DNA of 64,000 nucleotides from Arthrobacter methylotrophus (GCF_039539965.1 NZ_BAABED010000001.1:2356001-2420000), one strand, 5' to 3'; numbered from the stretch's first letter, positions 52,596 to 62,587 are shown. Numbers and translations are program-made. Notes: a model not told the origin generated them from the letters alone.

Positions 52596-54518
52596 GTGAC
52601 CACGATCCTGCGTTTTCCGCTCGTAGCGGCCACGCTCCTCGTGGGAGCGTGCGTGGGGGTCCTGCTGGGCGTCGGCCAAGTGCCGGCTGCCCAGTCGACA
52701 GCAACCATTTATGCCCTGGCCGTGGCCGCTTACCGAGCCGTGTCCATGCTCCGCGACCTTTTTCGGGGACGGTGGGGCATCGATTTGCTGGCGGTGATGG
52801 CCATTGTCAGTACCCTCCTGGTCGGGGAATACATCGCCTCGCTCATCATCGTGCTCATGCTCACGGGCGGGGATGCCCTCGAGGAATTTGCCCACGGCCG
52901 GGCCACGCGCGAGCTGAAGGCCCTCCTCGAACGGGCGCCCCGGACAGCCCACCGTGAGACCCCGGGCAAGCCCGTGGAAGAGGTGCCCGTGGGGATGGTG
53001 CGTTCCGGAGACACCCTCTTGGTCAAACCCTCCGAAATCATCCCTGTAGACGGACGCCTGCTCTCCGCAGCAGGGGCTTTCGACGAATCATCCCTGACCG
53101 GCGAGAGCCTTCCGGTCGAACACGTCAGGGGGGATACGCTGCTGAGCGGCTCTGTCAACGGCGAGGAAGTTATTCGCCTGGTTGCGAGCAACACTGCCGC
53201 AGACTCCCAGTACAGCCGGATCGTGGCCCTGGTCCAAGAAGCCGCGGCCAGCCGCGCACCCACCGTCAGGCTTGCGGACCGATATGCCGTGCCCTTCACG
53301 GTCTTTGCCATCCTGTTGGCCGGGATCGCCTGGTTCATCAGCCACGATCCAGAACGGTTTGCCCAAGTACTGGTGGTTGCGACACCGTGTCCTCTGTTGA
53401 TCGCCGCGCCGGTGGCCTTCCTCGCCGGCACCAGCAGGGCAGCCCATTCGGGGATCATCGTCAAGAATGCAGGTACCCTCGAACAACTGGCACGGGTCAG
53501 GACGGCGGTCTTCGACAAGACCGGCACGCTCACGCAGGGGCGCCCCACGCTGCAGGACATTTACGTCTCCCCGGCCGCCTCCGGCATTTCCGCCGCTGGG
53601 CTAATCCAACTCGCGGCGTCCGCTGAACAGTCTTCCTCCCACGTCCTGGCGTCCTCTGTGGTTGATGCCGCACGATCCCGCGGCCTGTCTCTGCTTCCTG
53701 TCAGCAGCGCCAACGAACACGCCACCCAGGGGGTCACCGCAGTATGCGGGAACCGGACCGTGGTGGTGGGCAAAGCTTCCTTCGTTGGCCCGGCAACAAG
53801 CGGCTTCAAAAGGGCAGATCTGGCCAGCGGACAACTTGCGATCTACGTCGGCGTGGACGGAGCTTTCGCCGGAACGCTTATCATGAGCGACCCCTTGCGG
53901 AAAAACGCGGTGGCCACCTTGGAGCAGCTGCGGCGGCTGGGCGTGCAGGAGACCATGCTCCTGACCGGCGACACCCCATCCACCGCGGAACATATCGCGG
54001 AAGAGGCAGGGATAACCCGGGTTCTGGCCGATTGTCTGCCTGCCGACAAGGTCGCCGCCGTCGCTGGGCTGAACAAGCGCCTAGTGATGATGGTCGGCGA
54101 CGGAGTCAACGACGCACCTGTCCTCGCCGCAGCCGATGTCGGGATAGCGATGGGTGCCAAGGGAGCAACGGCGGCCAGCGAGTCGGCCGACGTCGTCATC
54201 ATGCTCGATGACTTATCCAAGGTGGCCGCCGCCGTCGACATCGGCAGGCACACCATCCATATCGCGCGCACGAGCATCTGGACCGGCATCCTCCTCAGCG
54301 TCGGGCTGATGGCCATGGCAGCTTTCGGTTTTGTCCCGGCCGTGGCTGGCGCCCTCCTCCAGGAACTGGTGGATCTCGCCACGATCCTGAATGCGCTCCG
54401 GGCATTGGGACAAGGCCGACAATCTTCAAGCCGGCACACCGAGCGAGACACTGTGTCGGTTGGTCCTGAACGGTCTCTCCCGCCGGCTTCCTTGCACGGG
54501 CCGAAAACGAAGCCGTGA
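52596..54518 (+). CDS. P1B-type heavy-metal ATPase without N-terminal metal domain
   Basis: 640 residues from a GTG behind AGGAGAGG. Motifs in order: actuator loop SLTGESLPVEH, helix motif VATPCPLLIAAPVAF (TPC ion site), phosphorylation site VFDKTGTLTQGRP (Asp about 307), GDGVNDAPVLAAADVGIAMG at the end of the nucleotide domain. It lacks the CxxC HMA domain seen in copper exporters, and the TPC motif is not the CPC of Cu/Zn pumps. Related mycobacterial pumps such as CtpD-like types export Co, Ni or Fe; the ion here is unknown. End of the 50317-54518 run. Confidence 0.88.
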   Translation: MTTILRFPLVAATLLVGACVGVLLGVGQVPAAQSTATIYALAVAAYRAVSMLRDLFRGRWGIDLLAVMAIVSTLLVGEYIASLIIVLMLTGGDALEEFAHGRATRELKALLERAPRTAHRETPGKPVEEVPVGMVRSGDTLLVKPSEIIPVDGRLLSAAGAFDESSLTGESLPVEHVRGDTLLSGSVNGEEVIRLVASNTAADSQYSRIVALVQEAAASRAPTVRLADRYAVPFTVFAILLAGIAWFISHDPERFAQVLVVATPCPLLIAAPVAFLAGTSRAAHSGIIVKNAGTLEQLARVRTAVFDKTGTLTQGRPTLQDIYVSPAASGISAAGLIQLAASAEQSSSHVLASSVVDAARSRGLSLLPVSSANEHATQGVTAVCGNRTVVVGKASFVGPATSGFKRADLASGQLAIYVGVDGAFAGTLIMSDPLRKNAVATLEQLRRLGVQETMLLTGDTPSTAEHIAEEAGITRVLADCLPADKVAAVAGLNKRLVMMVGDGVNDAPVLAAADVGIAMGAKGATAASESADVVIMLDDLSKVAAAVDIGRHTIHIARTSIWTGILLSVGLMAMAAFGFVPAVAGALLQELVDLATILNALRALGQGRQSSSRHTERDTVSVGPERSLPPASLHGPKTKP

Positions 54519-54531
54519 CCTTCGACCCTAG
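54515..54531 (+). promoter_or_regulatory. DosR-like box upstream of Usp copy 3
   Basis: GTGACCTTCGACCCTAG overlaps the ATPase stop and lies 33 bp before the gene at 54564. Confidence 0.45.
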
Positions 54532-54563
54532 CCCACAGACCCCTCTCTAGACAGGGTGGAATA

Positions 54564-55025
54564 ATGAACACAGAACCATCGTCGAATCGGATCATCGTGG
54601 GCGTGGACGGCTCCGAATACTCATCAGCAGCATTGCGATGGGCAGCACGGATGAGTGAGCGGCTGGACACGCCGCTGGAAGTAATCACTTGTGTCGGCAT
54701 GCCGGATCTCTTTTTCTCTTCGCGCATGGAGACCGGGATGACCAAATTCTCGGGAGAATTGGAAGAATCTGCCAGGCAATTGGTGGAACAGGCGCTGGAC
54801 CGGGCTTTTGACGCAGACAGACCGGAGAATGTGGGCATTACGGTCAGGTTCGGCGCGCCCGCCAAAGTCCTGGTTGAGGAAAGCCGGAATGCCCAGCTCC
54901 TCATCGTTGGCCGCCACGGAGAGGGCGGATTCCTGGGACAGGCCATAGGCTCGGTAAGCCGGGCATGCGCGGCACATTCACAGTGCCCTGTCTTGCTGGT
55001 AGGCCAGAACGACCAGGAGAAATAA
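54564..55025 (+). CDS. Universal stress protein, single domain, copy 3
   Basis: 153 residues with RIIVGVDGSEYSSAALRWA and the loop VGRHGEGGFLGQAIGSVSRA followed by CAAHSQCPVLLVG. The glycine pattern for ATP binding is kept, with HGEGG instead of RGHGG. It ends 31 bp from the convergent double-domain Usp gene. Expressed probably from its own box. Confidence 0.9.
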   Translation: MNTEPSSNRIIVGVDGSEYSSAALRWAARMSERLDTPLEVITCVGMPDLFFSSRMETGMTKFSGELEESARQLVEQALDRAFDADRPENVGITVRFGAPAKVLVEESRNAQLLIVGRHGEGGFLGQAIGSVSRACAAHSQCPVLLVGQNDQEK

Positions 55026-55056
55026 GTCCGATCGCTTACGGTGCGGCGCTCACGCC

Positions 55057-55845
55057 TTAGGCGGGGCGGGTTATCAGGGTCGGGCACTGCACGTTAAGCA
55101 GCACGTGCTGAGCCACGGAGCCGACGAGCACGCGTGCCCCGCCCCTTCCCTTGCAGCCCATCACCAGCAGCCGCGCACGGGTTCCGGCCTCAAGGAGCGC
55201 CTCGGCCGGGGCGCGCTCCAAGTCCAGCATCTCGTGTACGAGCAGGCCCGGGTGCTGCTCGGCCAGGCGCTGGACCGCTGCCGACAGCAGCACCCGCCCA
55301 TCAGGCTCGCCTGCATGGAGGATCACGAGTTCCTGTCCCATTCGCTGTGCCTCGCTGGCGGCCCGCTCGACGGCGAGATCGGAATCACCTGAGCCGTCGA
55401 CGCCAACCACCACTCCGGACGACTCATGGGGTGAAGGAGCGGGGACAACCGCTACGGCGCAATGGCTGATGACCGCAATTTGAAAGCTGACCGAACCGAA
55501 TCCTTCGCCATGGTTGTCAGGGTGCCTGTCAGTTCCCACAACGACCATTTCGGCCCCTGCGGAAAGTTTGCGCATAGTCTCGGCCGGTTCTCCGGAACTC
55601 AGCGTCGTGACCACATCCAGGGAGGGAATCCGTGCGGCGACCCGCGCCGCTTCTCCTTTCAGCAGGTCCTTGGCTTGCGCCATCGCGTTCTCGTGGCGGC
55701 CTTCCTCCGGAAACGCCCATGGCTCAGGAACTGCGTGGACCAGATGAAGCTGAAAACCAAGATCACGGGCCCGTTCAGCTGCCCAGTCCGTGGCAGCACT
55801 GCCGATCGCGGACCCATCGACACCAACAATGATCTGTTTGTTCAC
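55057..55845 (-). CDS. Universal stress protein, two tandem domains
   Basis: 262 residues with two UspA domains. The first starts QIIVGVDGSAIGSAATDWAA and ends VVVGTDRHPDNHGEGFGSVS (loop less canonical); the second starts GVVVGVDGSGDSDLAVERAA and has the loop LVMGCKGRGGARVLVGSVAQ followed by HVLLNVQCPTLI. Tandem Usps are common in DosR regulons (for example the mycobacterial Rv2623 type). It is divergent from ackA. Confidence 0.92.
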   Translation of the reverse strand: MNKQIIVGVDGSAIGSAATDWAAERARDLGFQLHLVHAVPEPWAFPEEGRHENAMAQAKDLLKGEAARVAARIPSLDVVTTLSSGEPAETMRKLSAGAEMVVVGTDRHPDNHGEGFGSVSFQIAVISHCAVAVVPAPSPHESSGVVVGVDGSGDSDLAVERAASEAQRMGQELVILHAGEPDGRVLLSAAVQRLAEQHPGLLVHEMLDLERAPAEALLEAGTRARLLVMGCKGRGGARVLVGSVAQHVLLNVQCPTLITRPA

Positions 55846-55976
55846 TAGCGCACGTGCCTTCCTGGAACCCGCAGCAATCTCTCCCCAGTGTCGTCGGCTA
55901 CGCCGGCACCGGGCAAGGGCCGGAAGACCCTCCCGGCGAACGCAATTGCCGGGTTATGGTCCTCGAGGAGTGTTGC

Positions 55977-55991
55977 GTCCCAAAACCCCTA
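55977..55991 (+). promoter_or_regulatory. Weak DosR-like box upstream of ackA
   Basis: GTCCCAAAACCCCTA, 31 bp before the ackA GTG, keeps only part of the consensus. Confidence 0.3.
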
Positions 55992-56022
55992 TGCTGTGTG
56001 ATCTTCGCGAAAGGACATCGGT

Positions 56023-57225
56023 GTGCTGATCCTTGTCTTGAATCCAGGTTCCTCGTCCCTGAAGTTCCAGCTGCGGCGGAGCGGAATATCCGAAGCGGTG
56101 CCGGGTGTCCTGCTGGATCGCGTTGTCGAAGGGAAGCAAGGGGACGCGCTGGATCCCGGCTTCCTGGGAGACGTCTACGACACTATCGACGCCGCCATCT
56201 GGGACTTTACCGGCCGAACACGCCCTGACGCCATCGGTCACCGAGTTGTCCACGGCGGAGATCGCTTCAGTTCTCCGGTCCGCGTCACTCCAGACGTTAT
56301 GGGAGCTATCGAGGAACTGGAAGAGTTGGCTCCGCTCCATAACGCGGCAAGCGTGGCGTGCATGCGTGCCGCGACTGAGCGCTGGCCGGACACTCCGCAG
56401 GTGGCAGTTTTCGACACGGCTTTCCACCGCACGATTCCCGAGTATGCCTCCCGATACGCCCTTCCGGAGGACTTGGTTACGCGACACGGGATCCGACGCT
56501 ACGGCTTCCACGGGATCTCCGTAGAGATGGCCTCCCGCGACACAGCGGCGTTTCTGGGAGTACCAGTGGACTCGCTGAATGCTGTGGTGGCGCACCTTGG
56601 CAACGGCGCCTCTGTGACCGCCGTCAAAAACGGCCGCAGCGCCGACACGTCCATGGGCATGACCCCTCTGGAAGGGTTGGTGATGGGTACCCGGTCCGGT
56701 GATCTCGATCCGTCCATTGTCACGCTGCTGCAGCGCCACGGCCTCAGCCTGGACGAGGTGGACGAGCTCCTCAACCATCGGGCAGGCCTGCTGGGACTGG
56801 CCGGATCAGCCGACATGCGCGCGATTCAGGACGCTGTGCAAAGCGGGGATCCCCGTGCGATCCTTGCCTCGGACATGGCCGCCTACCGGCTGGCAAAATA
56901 CATCGCCGCCTACAGCATGGTGGTCGGCGGGGCCGGGGCCCTGGTTTTCACAGGCGGAATCGGCGAACATTCCAGTCCGTTCAGGTCCCGGGTCATGTCA
57001 CTGCTCCGGCCCCTCGGCCTCTTCATCGACGAGGACAGGAACCATTCCGCGGCAGCCGGTGCCCGCCTTATCAGCACCGACGGATCGGCGTTTCCGGTCC
57101 TGGCCTTACCGAGCGACGAGGAACGCGCCATCGCGGAGGCGACAGCCGCCGTCGTGCTTTCGCAGGATCCGGCGAACCAGAGCCCCGATGAAATCGAAGC
57201 ATGGCCTAGGGCCAAAAGGCCCTAA
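56023..57225 (+). CDS. ackA: Acetate kinase
   Basis: AckA makes ATP and acetate from acetyl phosphate. 400 residues from a GTG. Motifs: LILVLNPGSSSLKFQL, GHRVVHGGDRFS, VFDTAFHRTIPEYASRYALP, RRYGFHGISVEM, VAHLGNGASVTAVKNGRS, DTSMGMTPLEGLVMGTRSGD LDP and LVFTGGIGEHSSPFRSRV. All active-site parts are present. It lies 97 bp upstream of phosphoketolase, whose product is acetyl phosphate, so the two form a fermentative ATP-yielding pair. No pta lies next to it. Confidence 0.96.
   Translation: MLILVLNPGSSSLKFQLRRSGISEAVPGVLLDRVVEGKQGDALDPGFLGDVYDTIDAAIWDFTGRTRPDAIGHRVVHGGDRFSSPVRVTPDVMGAIEELEELAPLHNAASVACMRAATERWPDTPQVAVFDTAFHRTIPEYASRYALPEDLVTRHGIRRYGFHGISVEMASRDTAAFLGVPVDSLNAVVAHLGNGASVTAVKNGRSADTSMGMTPLEGLVMGTRSGDLDPSIVTLLQRHGLSLDEVDELLNHRAGLLGLAGSADMRAIQDAVQSGDPRAILASDMAAYRLAKYIAAYSMVVGGAGALVFTGGIGEHSSPFRSRVMSLLRPLGLFIDEDRNHSAAAGARLISTDGSAFPVLALPSDEERAIAEATAAVVLSQDPANQSPDEIEAWPRAKRP
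57208..57223 (+). promoter_or_regulatory. DosR-like palindrome upstream of phosphoketolase
   Basis: AGGGCCAAAAGGCCCT overlaps the ackA stop, about 100 bp before the gene at 57323. It is almost a perfect palindrome with the GGGCC/GGCCC arms of the other boxes. Confidence 0.5.
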
Positions 57226-57322
57226 CCACTCCGACGGCGCTCTGGCACTGTGAAGACCAGACAAGGCAACGCGCCAGATACGCGTGCCTTCGGCACGCCC
57301 TCGACCCGGAAGAGACAAACCC

Positions 57323-59749
57323 ATGGAACGCGGACCCGCCGAAACAGAACCTGCGAACGAAGACTTCGAGCTGCTGCACCGGTATTGGTCCGCGGCCAAC
57401 TACCTTACCGTGGCCCAGATCTACCTTCAGGAAAACCCTCTGCTGACGGAGCCGCTGCTCCCGCGCCACATCAAGCCCCGGCTCCTGGGCCACTGGGGAA
57501 CAAGCCCGGGCTTATCGTTGATCTACGCCCACCTGAACCGCCTAATCAGGCGAACTTCAGCGGAAGTCCTGTTCGTCGCTGGTCCGGGCCACGGCGGGCC
57601 CGCCGTCGTCGCCAACGTCTACCTTGAGGGCACCTACTCCGAGATCTATCCCAAAGTGGGGACGGACCTCCAGGGACTCCGCCGCCTTGTCCGGCAATTT
57701 TCGACGCCAGGCGGGATCGCGAGCCATGTCGGACCTGCCACTCCCGGGTCCATCCACGAAGGCGGCGAGCTCGGCTACTCCCTGATGCACGCCACGGGCG
57801 CGGCCATGGACAACCCCGGGCTGATCATCGCCTGCGTCATCGGTGACGGCGAAGCCGAGACCGGCCCACTGGAAGCATCATGGAAGGCGCCATCCTTCCT
57901 CAATCCGGCCCGCGACGGCGCCGTTCTGCCCATCCTCCATCTGAACGGGCACAAGATCTCCGGTCCGACCGTCCTGGGCAGGAAATCCAATGAAGACGTC
58001 GAAGCCCTCCTCAAGGCCCATGGCTGGGACCCGGTGACCGTCTCGGGCGAGGACCCCTACCTCGTCCACCGCGCCCTGGCCACCGCGATGGACGAGTCCT
58101 ATGGGCGCATCCGCGAACTGCAAGCCCAGGCGCTCGCCCAGGGCGTGCACCGTCCTGCACCCTGGCCCGCCATCATCCTGCGGACACCCAAAGGGTGGAC
58201 CGGTCCCGGCATCGTCGACGGCCTTCCCATCGAAGGAACCTATCGCTCCCACCAAGTGCCCCTGGCAAACGTTCGCGAAAATCCCGAACACCTGGCCCAA
58301 CTGGAGGCCTGGATGCGCTCCTACCGGCCCGAAACCCTCTTTGACAGCACGGGCCGACTCGTCCCCGAACTAGCCGCACTCGCCCCGGAGGGCAGCCTTC
58401 GCATGAGCGCATCCGGTGTGAGCCGAGGCGGCACCGTCACTGCCCTTGAGATTCCCGACCTGGAACAGTACGCACTGGCAACGGCCCCGCGGGGGTCGAT
58501 GGTCCATGAAACCACCAGGCCCCTGGGAGAACTGCTCCGGGACATCTATTTCGCCACCGCCGACAACCCGCGGTTCCGGCTTTTCTGCCCGGACGAAACC
58601 AACAGCAACCGGCTCGGTGCCGTCTTCGAGGCCACCGACCGCTGCCTTCTGGAACCTGCCGGGGAAGGTGAACATCCCCTCGCCGAAGACCATGTCTCAC
58701 CCGAAGGCAGGGTCATGGAAGTCCTCTCCGAGCACCTCTGCCAGGGCTGGCTCGAGGGCTACCTCCTCACTGGCCGCCATGGCCTCTTCGCAAGCTATGA
58801 GGCCTTCGCGATGGTCAGCGCTTCGATGACCATCCAACACGCCAAGTGGCTCCAGCACGCAAGGGAACTTGAATGGCGCGGGCCCGTGCCGAGCCTGAAT
58901 ATCCTGCTGACCTCCACCTGCTGGCGCAACGACCACAACGGATTCAGCCACCAAGGACCCGGACTGATCGACGCAGTGTTGTCCCTCTCGGGGACCGTCA
59001 CCCGCATCTACCTGCCGCCGGACGCGAACACCCTTCTTGTCACCGCCGAGCACGTCCTGCGCAGCAGGGACTACGTGAACCTGGTGGTCGTGGACAAACA
59101 GCCGCACCCGCAATACCTGACCCTGGAAGAGGCACGGCGGCACGCCGCGGCAGGAGCGTCCATCTGGTCCTGGGCTGGTAACGAAGAACCGACCGGACAA
59201 GAGGAACCGCACGCCGGCCGAGCCGATCCCGACGTCGTCTTGGCCTGCGCCGGGGACATCCCCACCGAAGAGACCCTGGCTGCAGCCTGGTTACTGCAAG
59301 AGCACCTGCCCGAACTGGTGGTCCGTGTTGTCAACGTTATGGATGCCATGGTTCTTCCACCCCGCAACACCCATCCCCACGGCCTGTCCGATGAGAAGTT
59401 CAAAGCACTGTTCACGGCCGACGGAGAGGTCATCATGGCCTGGCATGGCTACGCCCGCGCCCTCCACCAACTCCTGCATGGCAGACCCCGCCCCGAACGG
59501 TTCCATGTCCGCGGATACAACGAACAAGGAACCACCACCACCCCCTTTGACATGGTGGTCTTGAACCAGATGAGCCGCTACCATCTGGTCCTTGAAGCGC
59601 TGCGGCGTGTTCACCGGCAAGTGGTGGGCGCGGATGAACTCGTCGACTTCTGCCGTACGCGGTTGGAGGCACACACGCGATACATCCGGGAGCATTTCGA
59701 GGACCTCCCGGAAATCCGGGACTGGGCCTGGACACCGCATCTCCCCTAG
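57323..59749 (+). CDS. xfp: Phosphoketolase (xylulose-5-phosphate/fructose-6-phosphate)
   Basis: 808 residues. The ThDP enzyme cleaves xylulose 5-phosphate or fructose 6-phosphate with phosphate to acetyl phosphate plus glyceraldehyde 3-phosphate or erythrose 4-phosphate. Signatures: LLHRYWSAANYLTVAQIYL, LLGHWGTSPGLSLIYAHLNR, FVAGPGHGGPAVVANVYLEG, the family pattern HEGGELGYSLMHATGAAMDN and the ThDP site VIGDGEAETGPLEASW; the second half has CWRNDHNGFSHQGPGLID and RGYNEQGTTTTPFDMVVLN. The ATG at 57323 (MERGPAETEPANEDFELL) is preceded by GGAAGAGA. Together with AckA it makes ATP without respiration. Confidence 0.95.
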   Translation: MERGPAETEPANEDFELLHRYWSAANYLTVAQIYLQENPLLTEPLLPRHIKPRLLGHWGTSPGLSLIYAHLNRLIRRTSAEVLFVAGPGHGGPAVVANVYLEGTYSEIYPKVGTDLQGLRRLVRQFSTPGGIASHVGPATPGSIHEGGELGYSLMHATGAAMDNPGLIIACVIGDGEAETGPLEASWKAPSFLNPARDGAVLPILHLNGHKISGPTVLGRKSNEDVEALLKAHGWDPVTVSGEDPYLVHRALATAMDESYGRIRELQAQALAQGVHRPAPWPAIILRTPKGWTGPGIVDGLPIEGTYRSHQVPLANVRENPEHLAQLEAWMRSYRPETLFDSTGRLVPELAALAPEGSLRMSASGVSRGGTVTALEIPDLEQYALATAPRGSMVHETTRPLGELLRDIYFATADNPRFRLFCPDETNSNRLGAVFEATDRCLLEPAGEGEHPLAEDHVSPEGRVMEVLSEHLCQGWLEGYLLTGRHGLFASYEAFAMVSASMTIQHAKWLQHARELEWRGPVPSLNILLTSTCWRNDHNGFSHQGPGLIDAVLSLSGTVTRIYLPPDANTLLVTAEHVLRSRDYVNLVVVDKQPHPQYLTLEEARRHAAAGASIWSWAGNEEPTGQEEPHAGRADPDVVLACAGDIPTEETLAAAWLLQEHLPELVVRVVNVMDAMVLPPRNTHPHGLSDEKFKALFTADGEVIMAWHGYARALHQLLHGRPRPERFHVRGYNEQGTTTTPFDMVVLNQMSRYHLVLEALRRVHRQVVGADELVDFCRTRLEAHTRYIREHFEDLPEIRDWAWTPHLP

Positions 59750-59788
59750 CGCGCGAGCGGACGCCAGCCTCAAGGAGTGCGACAACCC

Positions 59789-62224
59789 GTGACCGAGCAG
59801 CCAGGCCTGAGCCATTCTCGCACCGGCGTGCGTTACCCAGCCATGGGCTCCGGGCTATCCAGCGCCCAGGTCACGGCCCGAACCGAAGCAGGACTGGACA
59901 ACAGGACTTCCTTCAGTTCAAGCAGAACCCTGTGGCAGATCGTCCGGACGAACCTCCTGACGCTGTTCAACGCGATCGTGGGCTGCAGCTTCGTGCTCCT
60001 GCTTCTCTTGGGCCAATGGAAGGATGCACTCTTCGGACTAACTGCTGCGGGCAACTTCCTCATTGGCGTCGTTCAGGAATACCGGGCCAAGAGGGCGCTG
60101 GACCGGATTGCCATTCTCAATGCCTCCCCCGCCCGGGTGGTCCGCGATGGCATCGCGCAGGACATTGACGTGCAGGAGATCGTCCGCGACGACGTCCTCC
60201 TGCTGGGCATCGGCGACCAGGTGCCAGCAGATGCGACCATCGTCGACGGCGATGGCCTGGAAATCGACGAATCGCTCCTGACAGGTGAATCAGCCCCCGT
60301 AAACAAGGGCCCGGGATCCGAAGTGCTCTCCGGCTCCACCGTCGTGGCCGGGCACGGCAAGGCCCGCGTAGTCAGCGTCGGCAGCGACTCCTTTGCCAGC
60401 AAGATGACCGCCGAGGCCAAGCGGTTTTCCATGGTCAACTCCGAGATTCGCAACAGTCTCAAGAGGATCCTCCGTTGGGTCACGTGGCTCTTGCTCCCGG
60501 TGGTCCTCCTCGTGGCCAACGGTCAGATGCAGGCCAACGGCGGTTGGGAGCAGGCCATCACAACGGGCACTTGGAGGAGCGGGGCCGTGGGAGCGGTCGC
60601 GAGCGTCATCGCCATGATCCCCTTGGGCCTGGTGCTCCTGAGCAGCGTCGCTTTCGCGGTTGGCGGGATCCGGCTGGCTCGTGAGAACGTCCTGATCCAG
60701 GAGTTGGCAGCCGTGGAAGGCCTGGCGCGCGTGGACATGCTCTGCCTGGACAAGACGGGCACCCTCACCGAAGGCAGGCTCGTGTTCGACGCAGCACATG
60801 AAGTTGCGCCGTCGCTGGACTACGACTGGAAACAGGTTCTGGGCTGGTTTGGTGCAGATCCCCAGGCCAATGCGACCGCCCGCAGCCTCGCCGACGCTTT
60901 CCCGTCCGGCGGCAGCCTCCGCCCGACCTCGACGGCGCCATTCTCTTCTGCGCGGAAATGGAGCGCGGTTACCTTCAGTGGGGGCCACTTCGTCTCCGGC
61001 ACATGGATACTGGGCGCTCCGGAGATCGTCCTTCGCGAAGGCACCCTAGGCACAGCTCGCGCCCTTGAGGACGCAACATCCCTGGCTTCGTCCGGGCTAC
61101 GCACCATGGTCCTGGCCTATTTGCCGGGACCATTGCCCGTACAGGATGCCGGGGAGGAGCAACCACCTGCCGGCTGTGCGCCAATATGCTTGCTGACCTT
61201 CCGGGAGAAAGTGCGCCCGGACGCGGCGAAGATCCTCGCCTACTTCCAAGACCAAGGCGTGGATGTGAGAATCATCTCCGGCGACGATCCCCGCACTGTC
61301 GCTGCCGTCGCACGTGAGCTCGGACTCGACGCGGAAAACGGGTACGACGCACGGCAACTGCCAAAGGACCCGGACCTGATGCTGGCAGTACTGGAGAGCA
61401 ATGTGGTCTTCGGGCGCGTCACCCCGGAACAGAAAAGGGACATGGTCCTTGCGTTGCAACGTGGAGGCCACACTGTCGCGATGACCGGGGACGGTGTCAA
61501 CGATGCACTGGCACTCAAGGAGGCCGACATCGGCATTGCCATGGACTCGGCTGCGGCCGCCACCAAGGCGGTGTCCCGCCTGATCCTCCTGGACGGGCGT
61601 TTCGACAGACTTCCCGGCGTGCTCGCAGAGGGCAGACGCGTCATCGCCAATATCGAACGGGTTTCGGTCCTGTTCCTCAGCAAAACGGCTTATGCCATCG
61701 CCCTCTCCGTCACCTTCGGATCACTCCTGTGGGAATTTCCGTTCCTGCCACGCCAACTCTCCGCAACGGACGGCCTCACCATTGGAATCCCGGCGTTCTT
61801 CCTCGCCCTCATGCCCAACAACCGCCGCTACACCTCTGGGTTTCTTAAGCGCTCCCTCTCATTCGCCGTGCCCGCTGGGCTGGTCGTCGCTGCGGCCGTT
61901 TTTGCGGTCAACGTTTACGCCACCGACGTCGGAAGCTACACAACTGATGCCGCCCGGACCGCTTCCGTTCTCACGCTCTCACTCACGGGCCTATGGATAC
62001 TGACAGCCATCTCACTCCCGCTCAACCTGCGGCGATCAATCATCATCGGAGCGATGTACCTCGGCTTGGTCTTTACGCTGACCGTGCCCCTCCTCCAAGA
62101 CTTCTTCGGCTTGGAATGGCCTCCGAACGATCTACTCCTGGCGTCCCTTGGCAGCGCCCTCACAGGAATGCTCGCCATCGGCGCCCTCCACCGGCTCCAC
62201 AACCGGCGAGACGCGCGGAGCTAA
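59789..62224 (+). CDS. P-type cation-transporting ATPase (CtpE-like)
   Basis: 811 residues from a GTG at 59789, 11 bp after AAGGAG; an earlier GTG at 59777 overlaps that site. Motifs: DESLLTGESAPVNKG, ion-site helix SVIAMIPLGLVLLSSVAFAV, phosphorylation site CLDKTGTLTEGRL (Asp about 321), MTGDGVNDALALKEADIGIA. The helix motif IPLGLVLL resembles mycobacterial CtpE (reported Ca2+ pump) more than the heavy-metal type at 52596. About ten transmembrane helices. It follows xfp by 39 bp, so probably in its operon. The link of ion transport to fermentation is unclear. Confidence 0.9.
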   Translation: MTEQPGLSHSRTGVRYPAMGSGLSSAQVTARTEAGLDNRTSFSSSRTLWQIVRTNLLTLFNAIVGCSFVLLLLLGQWKDALFGLTAAGNFLIGVVQEYRAKRALDRIAILNASPARVVRDGIAQDIDVQEIVRDDVLLLGIGDQVPADATIVDGDGLEIDESLLTGESAPVNKGPGSEVLSGSTVVAGHGKARVVSVGSDSFASKMTAEAKRFSMVNSEIRNSLKRILRWVTWLLLPVVLLVANGQMQANGGWEQAITTGTWRSGAVGAVASVIAMIPLGLVLLSSVAFAVGGIRLARENVLIQELAAVEGLARVDMLCLDKTGTLTEGRLVFDAAHEVAPSLDYDWKQVLGWFGADPQANATARSLADAFPSGGSLRPTSTAPFSSARKWSAVTFSGGHFVSGTWILGAPEIVLREGTLGTARALEDATSLASSGLRTMVLAYLPGPLPVQDAGEEQPPAGCAPICLLTFREKVRPDAAKILAYFQDQGVDVRIISGDDPRTVAAVARELGLDAENGYDARQLPKDPDLMLAVLESNVVFGRVTPEQKRDMVLALQRGGHTVAMTGDGVNDALALKEADIGIAMDSAAAATKAVSRLILLDGRFDRLPGVLAEGRRVIANIERVSVLFLSKTAYAIALSVTFGSLLWEFPFLPRQLSATDGLTIGIPAFFLALMPNNRRYTSGFLKRSLSFAVPAGLVVAAAVFAVNVYATDVGSYTTDAARTASVLTLSLTGLWILTAISLPLNLRRSIIIGAMYLGLVFTLTVPLLQDFFGLEWPPNDLLLASLGSALTGMLAIGALHRLHNRRDARS

Positions 62225-62247
62225 CCCGGACCTGGTGGGGAACGTGC

Positions 62248-62499
62248 TCACTGCCGGCGCCTCAATGCAGCCCGGCCTGCCGTGAGCTCGGTCTCGTCGA
62301 TCTCACCCCGGGCGAAGCGCTCATTGAGGATACGCTCGGACTCATCATCAGGTGGCCTGTAAAAGCTTCGCCCACCGGCGTGGTTCCCGCGCAGCAGGAG
62401 GATCACCAGAGTGGCAATTCCACCCCAGAACAGCAGCATCATCAGCCCCATGGCGATCCATCCGCCGACGCCGATGCCTCCACTCCATCCATACATCAT
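62248..62499 (-). CDS. Small SHOCT-domain membrane protein
   Basis: 83 residues: an N-terminal glycine-rich segment, one transmembrane helix (WIAMGLMMLLFWGGIATLVI LLL) and a C-terminal SHOCT motif, ERILNERFARGEIDETELTA G. SHOCT domains mediate oligomerisation. It converges on the P-type ATPase and starts near a region with a DosR-like box. Confidence 0.85.
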   Translation of the reverse strand: MMYGWSGGIGVGGWIAMGLMMLLFWGGIATLVILLLRGNHAGGRSFYRPPDDESERILNERFARGEIDETELTAGRAALRRRQ

Positions 62500-62587
62500 G
62501 GCCGATTTCCCTTTGGTTTGGATTGCAACTCCGAGTCCAGTGTCGCTCGTTTCGGGCCCCTCCCACAGGGCATTTGGTCACCTCTCC

